NCBI GenBank assembly: GCA_002360295.1
Contig: DEQI01000162.1
Span: 1-9,469 of the forward strand
Source: Planococcaceae bacterium UBA3370
Lineage (GTDB): Bacteria > Bacillota > Bacilli > Bacillales_A > Planococcaceae
DNA length: 9,469 nt
Reading direction: 5' to 3'
Shown here: positions 6,714 to 9,469 of the stretch, in pieces
Layout: every line of letters begins with the position of its first letter
Position numbering within the stretch: the stretch's first letter is position 1
Translations under genes and position numbers: made by a program
Notes under the pieces: model-generated
Told to the model about the DNA's origin: nothing
What the model saw: the letters and a program-made list of their open reading frames with translations, nothing else
The model's database searches: none

Positions 6714-6719
6714 ATTATA
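6714..6719 (-). promoter_or_regulatory. Candidate -10 box of the ytfP promoter
   Basis: The minus strand reads a perfect TATAAT here, about 55 bases of leader before the ytfP start. No good -35 is found at 16-18 bases. A second TATAAT lies on the same strand at 6694-6699, exactly 20 bases nearer the gene. Confidence 0.35.
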
Positions 6720-6810
6720 CACAATTAAAAGAAACTATTTGAGTTAATGGACTTACACATGTAAACTAACTATTAGATTTAATATATCGAAACTCTGCTG
6801 ATGCAAAAAC

Positions 6811-6829
6811 GTCGACTATTAAAGTCGGC
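6811..6829. repeat. Short GC-rich hairpin
   Basis: GTCGACT (6811-6817) pairs with AGTCGGC (6823-6829), one G-U pair, 5-base loop. The following bases TTATTTG are only partly T, so it would be a poor terminator. It stands between the two divergent promoter regions. Confidence 0.4.
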
Positions 6830-6833
6830 TTAT

Positions 6834-6862
6834 TTGTTGTGAGACGGTGGAAAGCATAAAAT
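6834..6862 (+). promoter_or_regulatory. Candidate sigma-A promoter for murJ-rsuA
   Basis: TTGTTG (6834-6839) and TAAAAT (6857-6862, 5 of 6) are 17 bases apart. This would make a leader of about 175 bases that includes the structured repeat. It is the best rightward candidate in the gap, but not a strong one. Confidence 0.35.
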
Positions 6863-6910
6863 TCAGTTATTTTAAAAGGTAAGAAAGTATAAACTTCTGG
6901 AGTCCAAGCA

Positions 6911-6995
6911 TTGTCTAGCTCCAGCCGCAGCTCCTTAGAAGTCGTTCTCTAAAAAGGATAGCACTTATCGGAGCTGAACAGGGCGCTTGCTTTTC
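6911..6995. repeat. Bacillaceae-type structured intergenic repeat
   Basis: The ends TTGTCTAGCTCCAGC (6911-6925) and GAGCTGAACAGGGCGCTTGC (6971-6990) with TTTTC after them match a small intergenic repeat I remember from many Bacillus, Lysinibacillus and related genomes, which keeps these two ends around a variable centre. Within it CAGCTCC (6928-6934) pairs with GGAGCTG (6970-6976), and CTGGAG (6896-6901) just outside can pair with CTCCAG (6919-6924). It has no coding capacity. It lies in the presumed leader of murJ, so it may fold in that RNA. The recognition is from memory and the exact limits are uncertain. Confidence 0.6.
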
Positions 6996-7043
6996 TAATA
7001 TTAACTGTATGAAAGCTATTTTCTTATAGATTGGAATGTTATT

Positions 7044-8654
7044 ATGTCTTCATTAATGAAAGGGACTGCGATTTTAACAATCGGGTTATTTTTATCAAAA
7101 TTATTAGGGCTAATTTATATTTTCCCGTTTTATGCCATTGTTGGCGAGGAAAATATTGCTCTTTATCAGTACGCCTATATCCCTTACTCGATTATGTTAT
7201 CGATAGCGTTATCAGGATTACCACTAGCTGTTTCAAAATTTGTATCGAAGTATAATGCAATAGGAGATTATGAGGCAGGGCGAAAATTAGTTCGCACAGG
7301 AACTTTGCTGATGATATTGACTGGCTTTTTATCGTTTATCGTCTTAAATCTATTAGCAGATCCGATAGCCAATATCGTCATTAAAGATGATGATCAAGTA
7401 TTCACTGTGGAGCAAATTGCTTCCGTCATTCATTGGGTGAGTTATGCCTTACTTGTTGTGCCATTTATGAGTTTGGTGCGCGGTTTTTTCCAAGGCTATG
7501 GTCATTATATGCCAACTTCAGTATCCCAATTAGTAGAGCAAATTGCTCGTATTGTTGTACTTCTTGTCGGTTCTTTTGTCGTCATTGTGTTATTTGATGG
7601 GCTTCCAGAAACAGCGATTAAGTTTTCTGTATTTGCTGCATTTATTGGTGCACTTGGTGGTTTAGTTGTGCTGTATTATTACTGGAAAAAATTAAAACCA
7701 GAGTTTAATGAGCTACTTATGCAATCAACAACAACACACAATTTATCGTATACAACGATATATAAAGAGATTATTACGTACTCTATTCCAATTGTCTTTG
7801 TAGGGGTTGCGAACCCTTTGTTCCAGCTTGTTGATATGCTAACATTCAACGGGGCCATGAGTTCAATTGGCTTAGCAAATGTAACGGATACGTATTTCAC
7901 AATGCTTAACTTCTTAACTCATAAAGTAGTTATTATTCCGGTAATGCTTGCGACAGGCTTTTCGATGGCGCTTATTCCAACCATTACGCAATATCATACG
8001 CTGGGTGAGCTAAATGCACTGCGCAGGGCGATGGATAAAACCTATCAAGTATTATTATTTATTACAATCCCGGCTGTTGTAGGTATTGTCATATTAGCTC
8101 CTGATATTTATTTTGTCCTGTATTCAAAAAGCGAAATGGGGGCAACAGTACTCGCACATTATGCGCCAGTTGCTATTTTGTTTGCGATGTTCTCCATTAC
8201 GGCATCCTTATTACAAGGAATTAACTATCAAAAGTGGATCGTGTTTAGTTTGCTAACAGGTATTTTAGTAAAGCTTGTATTAAATATACCGCTGATTAAA
8301 TTCATGGAAGTAGATGGCGCCATTTTAGCTACAGCAATAGGCTATTTTGTGACATGTGCTATTAACATTGTCGTGATTCATAAAACATTGAACTACAATT
8401 CAAAAATAGCTATGCGCAGAATACTATTAATTTGTATATTATCAGTCATTATGGCGATTGCTGTATTAATTGTGTATTACTTATTAAATATGATTGCTCC
8501 AGCTGATAATAAAGTCTTAGCTTTATTGTACGTAATCATTTGTTCAGTGGTAGGGGCAAGTATATATGGATATATATCACTTCGATTAGGATTAGCTCAA
8601 AAATTATTAGGGGCACGCATCACAAAAATAGCAAAAAAATTAGGATTTGAATAG
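7044..8654 (+). CDS. murJ: Lipid II flippase MurJ / YtgP-type MOP-superfamily exporter
   Basis: A 536-residue polytopic membrane protein of the MurJ/MviN-like, polysaccharide-exporter superfamily, in the YtgP form found in Bacillales. In B. subtilis YtgP (MurJ) flips the peptidoglycan precursor lipid II, with Amj as an alternative. Family features include the N-terminal MSSLMKGTAILTIGLFLSKLLG helix (1-22), GLPLAVSKFVSKYNA (58-72), the conserved RGFFQGYGHYMPTSVSQLVEQIAR (146-169) and a C-terminal pair of hydrophobic stretches before a basic tail (GARITKIAKKLGFE). About 14 membrane helices are expected and the hydrophobic segments fit. The start ATG 7044 gives the usual family N-terminus, although the ribosome site before it is weak (TTGGAATG). 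rsuA follows at once: its ribosome site overlaps this gene's stop codon. Family is sure; flippase function is by homology. Confidence 0.93.
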   Translation: MSSLMKGTAILTIGLFLSKLLGLIYIFPFYAIVGEENIALYQYAYIPYSIMLSIALSGLPLAVSKFVSKYNAIGDYEAGRKLVRTGTLLMILTGFLSFIVLNLLADPIANIVIKDDDQVFTVEQIASVIHWVSYALLVVPFMSLVRGFFQGYGHYMPTSVSQLVEQIARIVVLLVGSFVVIVLFDGLPETAIKFSVFAAFIGALGGLVVLYYYWKKLKPEFNELLMQSTTTHNLSYTTIYKEIITYSIPIVFVGVANPLFQLVDMLTFNGAMSSIGLANVTDTYFTMLNFLTHKVVIIPVMLATGFSMALIPTITQYHTLGELNALRRAMDKTYQVLLFITIPAVVGIVILAPDIYFVLYSKSEMGATVLAHYAPVAILFAMFSITASLLQGINYQKWIVFSLLTGILVKLVLNIPLIKFMEVDGAILATAIGYFVTCAINIVVIHKTLNYNSKIAMRRILLICILSVIMAIAVLIVYYLLNMIAPADNKVLALLYVIICSVVGASIYGYISLRLGLAQKLLGARITKIAKKLGFE

Positions 8655-8659
8655 GTGAG
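8653..8659 (+). promoter_or_regulatory. Ribosome binding site overlapping the murJ stop codon
   Basis: AGGTGAG shares bases with TAG (8652-8654) and lies four bases before ATG 8664. This favours ATG 8664 over the GTG at 8655, which is inside the site, as the rsuA start. Confidence 0.75.
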
Positions 8660-8663
8660 ACAA

Positions 8664-9377
8664 ATGCGTTTAGATAAATTATTAGCGAATATGGGTTACG
8701 GATCCCGTAAAGAGGTAAAGCAGCTATTAAAGCAAAAAGCTGTCACAGTGGATGGCATAGTAGTAAAGGATCCGGCAATAAAAGTAGAGCCAGAAAAACA
8801 AAATGTCTCCGTATTTGGGGAACGTGTTCAATATGTAGAGTTTATATACTTAATGATGAATAAACCTCAAGGAGTGATTTCAGCTACTGAGGATAAAGTC
8901 GATCAAACAGTTATTGATTTGCTAGATCCGTTAGCACAGCATTTTGAGCCATTCCCAGTGGGGAGATTAGATAAAGATACAGAAGGGTTACTGCTTATTA
9001 CGAATGATGGTAATTTAGCACATAATTTATTATCACCGAAAAAGCATGTACCAAAAGTGTATTATGCAAAAATCGATGGTCGCGTAACAGAAGCTGATAT
9101 TGCTGCTTTTGAACAAGGAGTAGAGCTAGATGATGGGTATGTGACAAAACCAGGGCATTTAGTCATTTTAAAATCCGATGAACAATCTGAAATTGAACTA
9201 ACTATTCAAGAAGGGAAGTTCCATCAAGTAAAGCGGATGTTTGAAGCCGTTGGGAAAAAGGTAACTTACTTAAAAAGACTTTCAATGGGAAGCTTAAAAC
9301 TAGATGAAAACTTACCCCTAGGGGACTATCGTGAGTTAACAGAAAATGAGCTTGAAATGTTGAAAAATAATAATTAA
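8664..9377 (+). CDS. rsuA: 16S rRNA pseudouridine synthase, RsuA/RluB family (YtzG-like)
   Basis: A 237-residue RNA-modifying enzyme that turns a uridine of ribosomal RNA into pseudouridine; the family type member acts at U516 of 16S rRNA. An S4 RNA-binding domain occupies about 1-60 (MRLDKLLANMGYGSRKEV at the start, then KAVTVDG at 25-31). The catalytic domain has LMMNKPQGVISA (63-74) and the signature VGRLDKDTEGLLLITNDG (99-116), where Asp103 is the expected nucleophile. GKFHQVKRMFEAVGKKV (184-200) and LKRLSMGSLKLD (203-214) complete the family pattern. The start is ATG 8664. It is co-transcribed with murJ, with nine bases between stop and start. No missing residues are seen. The target site in this organism is assumed from the family. 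Confidence 0.93.
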   Translation: MRLDKLLANMGYGSRKEVKQLLKQKAVTVDGIVVKDPAIKVEPEKQNVSVFGERVQYVEFIYLMMNKPQGVISATEDKVDQTVIDLLDPLAQHFEPFPVGRLDKDTEGLLLITNDGNLAHNLLSPKKHVPKVYYAKIDGRVTEADIAAFEQGVELDDGYVTKPGHLVILKSDEQSEIELTIQEGKFHQVKRMFEAVGKKVTYLKRLSMGSLKLDENLPLGDYRELTENELEMLKNNN

Positions 9378-9379
9378 CT

Positions 9380-9438
9380 AAAAAGACATAAAAAGGCATT
9401 GGAAAGTATTGTATAATACTTAATAATGTCTTTTTTTT
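9380..9438 (+). terminator. Two-tier hairpin terminator of the murJ-rsuA operon
   Basis: An outer stem AAAAAGACAT (9380-9389) pairs with ATGTCTTTTT (9426-9435) and runs into eight T (9431-9438). Inside it a perfect 7-bp hairpin (9404-9410 with 9415-9421, loop GTAT) stacks the structure. It starts three bases after the rsuA stop. The remaining 31 bases of the window show nothing. Confidence 0.8.
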
Positions 9439-9469
9439 ATTATTGTGTCAGATGTGTTGATTATACATA

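Larger units (their letters stand above)
6654..7043. other. Shared upstream region of ytfP and the murJ operon
   Basis: A 390-base region without a gene. In order it contains the ribosome site of ytfP, two direct copies of CCTATTATA (6691-6699 and 6711-6719), of which the second is the likely -10 of ytfP, a 7-bp hairpin (6811-6829), a candidate rightward promoter (6834-6862) and a structured repeat element (about 6911-6995). No open frame in it looks coding. Confidence 0.6.

Noticed and set aside
8655..8663. GTG start for rsuA
   Set aside because: The GTG lies inside the ribosome site AGGTGAG; ATG 8664 gives the normal S4-domain start.
1..9469. CRISPR array, tRNA, rRNA, complete transposase or phage genes
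   Set aside because: No regularly spaced repeats, no cloverleaf with tRNA invariants and no such protein motifs were seen on either strand.

Overview
The window is AT-rich chromosomal DNA from a low-GC Gram-positive bacterium of the order Bacillales. It is most like the Lysinibacillus/Solibacillus side of the Planococcaceae. This rests on codon use, strong AGGAGG-type ribosome sites, Bacillus-type protein variants (YtfP-, YtgP/MurJ- and RsuA/YtzG-like) and a short intergenic repeat that I recognise from Bacillaceae genomes. The genus is inference. Nine protein genes are supported; there are no tRNA, rRNA or CRISPR loci.

Left part (1-992): a run of hairpins at the very left edge leads directly into a DUF402-family gene whose family N-terminus appears to have been replaced by one of those hairpins. 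After a structured 130-base gap comes a 59-residue orphan with a TTG start, closed by a good intrinsic terminator.

Middle (1150-4181): a tight three-gene operon encodes a DUF4358 lipoprotein, an AlgI/PatA-type MBOAT acyltransferase and a DHHW/AlgJ-like SGNH protein with a membrane anchor. Together these look like a machine that carries acetyl groups across the membrane and places them on an extracellular glycan. No glycan-synthesis gene lies nearby, so the substrate is not given by the context. Secondary cell-wall polysaccharide is a reasonable guess for an S-layer-bearing relative.

Right of that (4182-5263): an AT-rich leader with a perfect 8-8-8 dyad precedes a single-gene unit for a classical short-chain dehydrogenase, which ends in a strong terminator. 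Between this terminator and the next gene is a short stretch that reads like a relic of coding sequence.

Right part (5388-9438): a minus-strand HI0933/YtfP-like flavoprotein is divergent from a murJ(ytgP)-rsuA operon. Their 390-base shared upstream region holds candidate promoters in both directions and a Bacillaceae-type structured repeat. From memory, these three genes are also neighbours in Bacillus subtilis, so this block is conserved core chromosome. The operon closes with a two-tier hairpin terminator. Apart from the acetylation operon and the repeat-type elements, the region is ordinary. I see no defence island or clearly new system.
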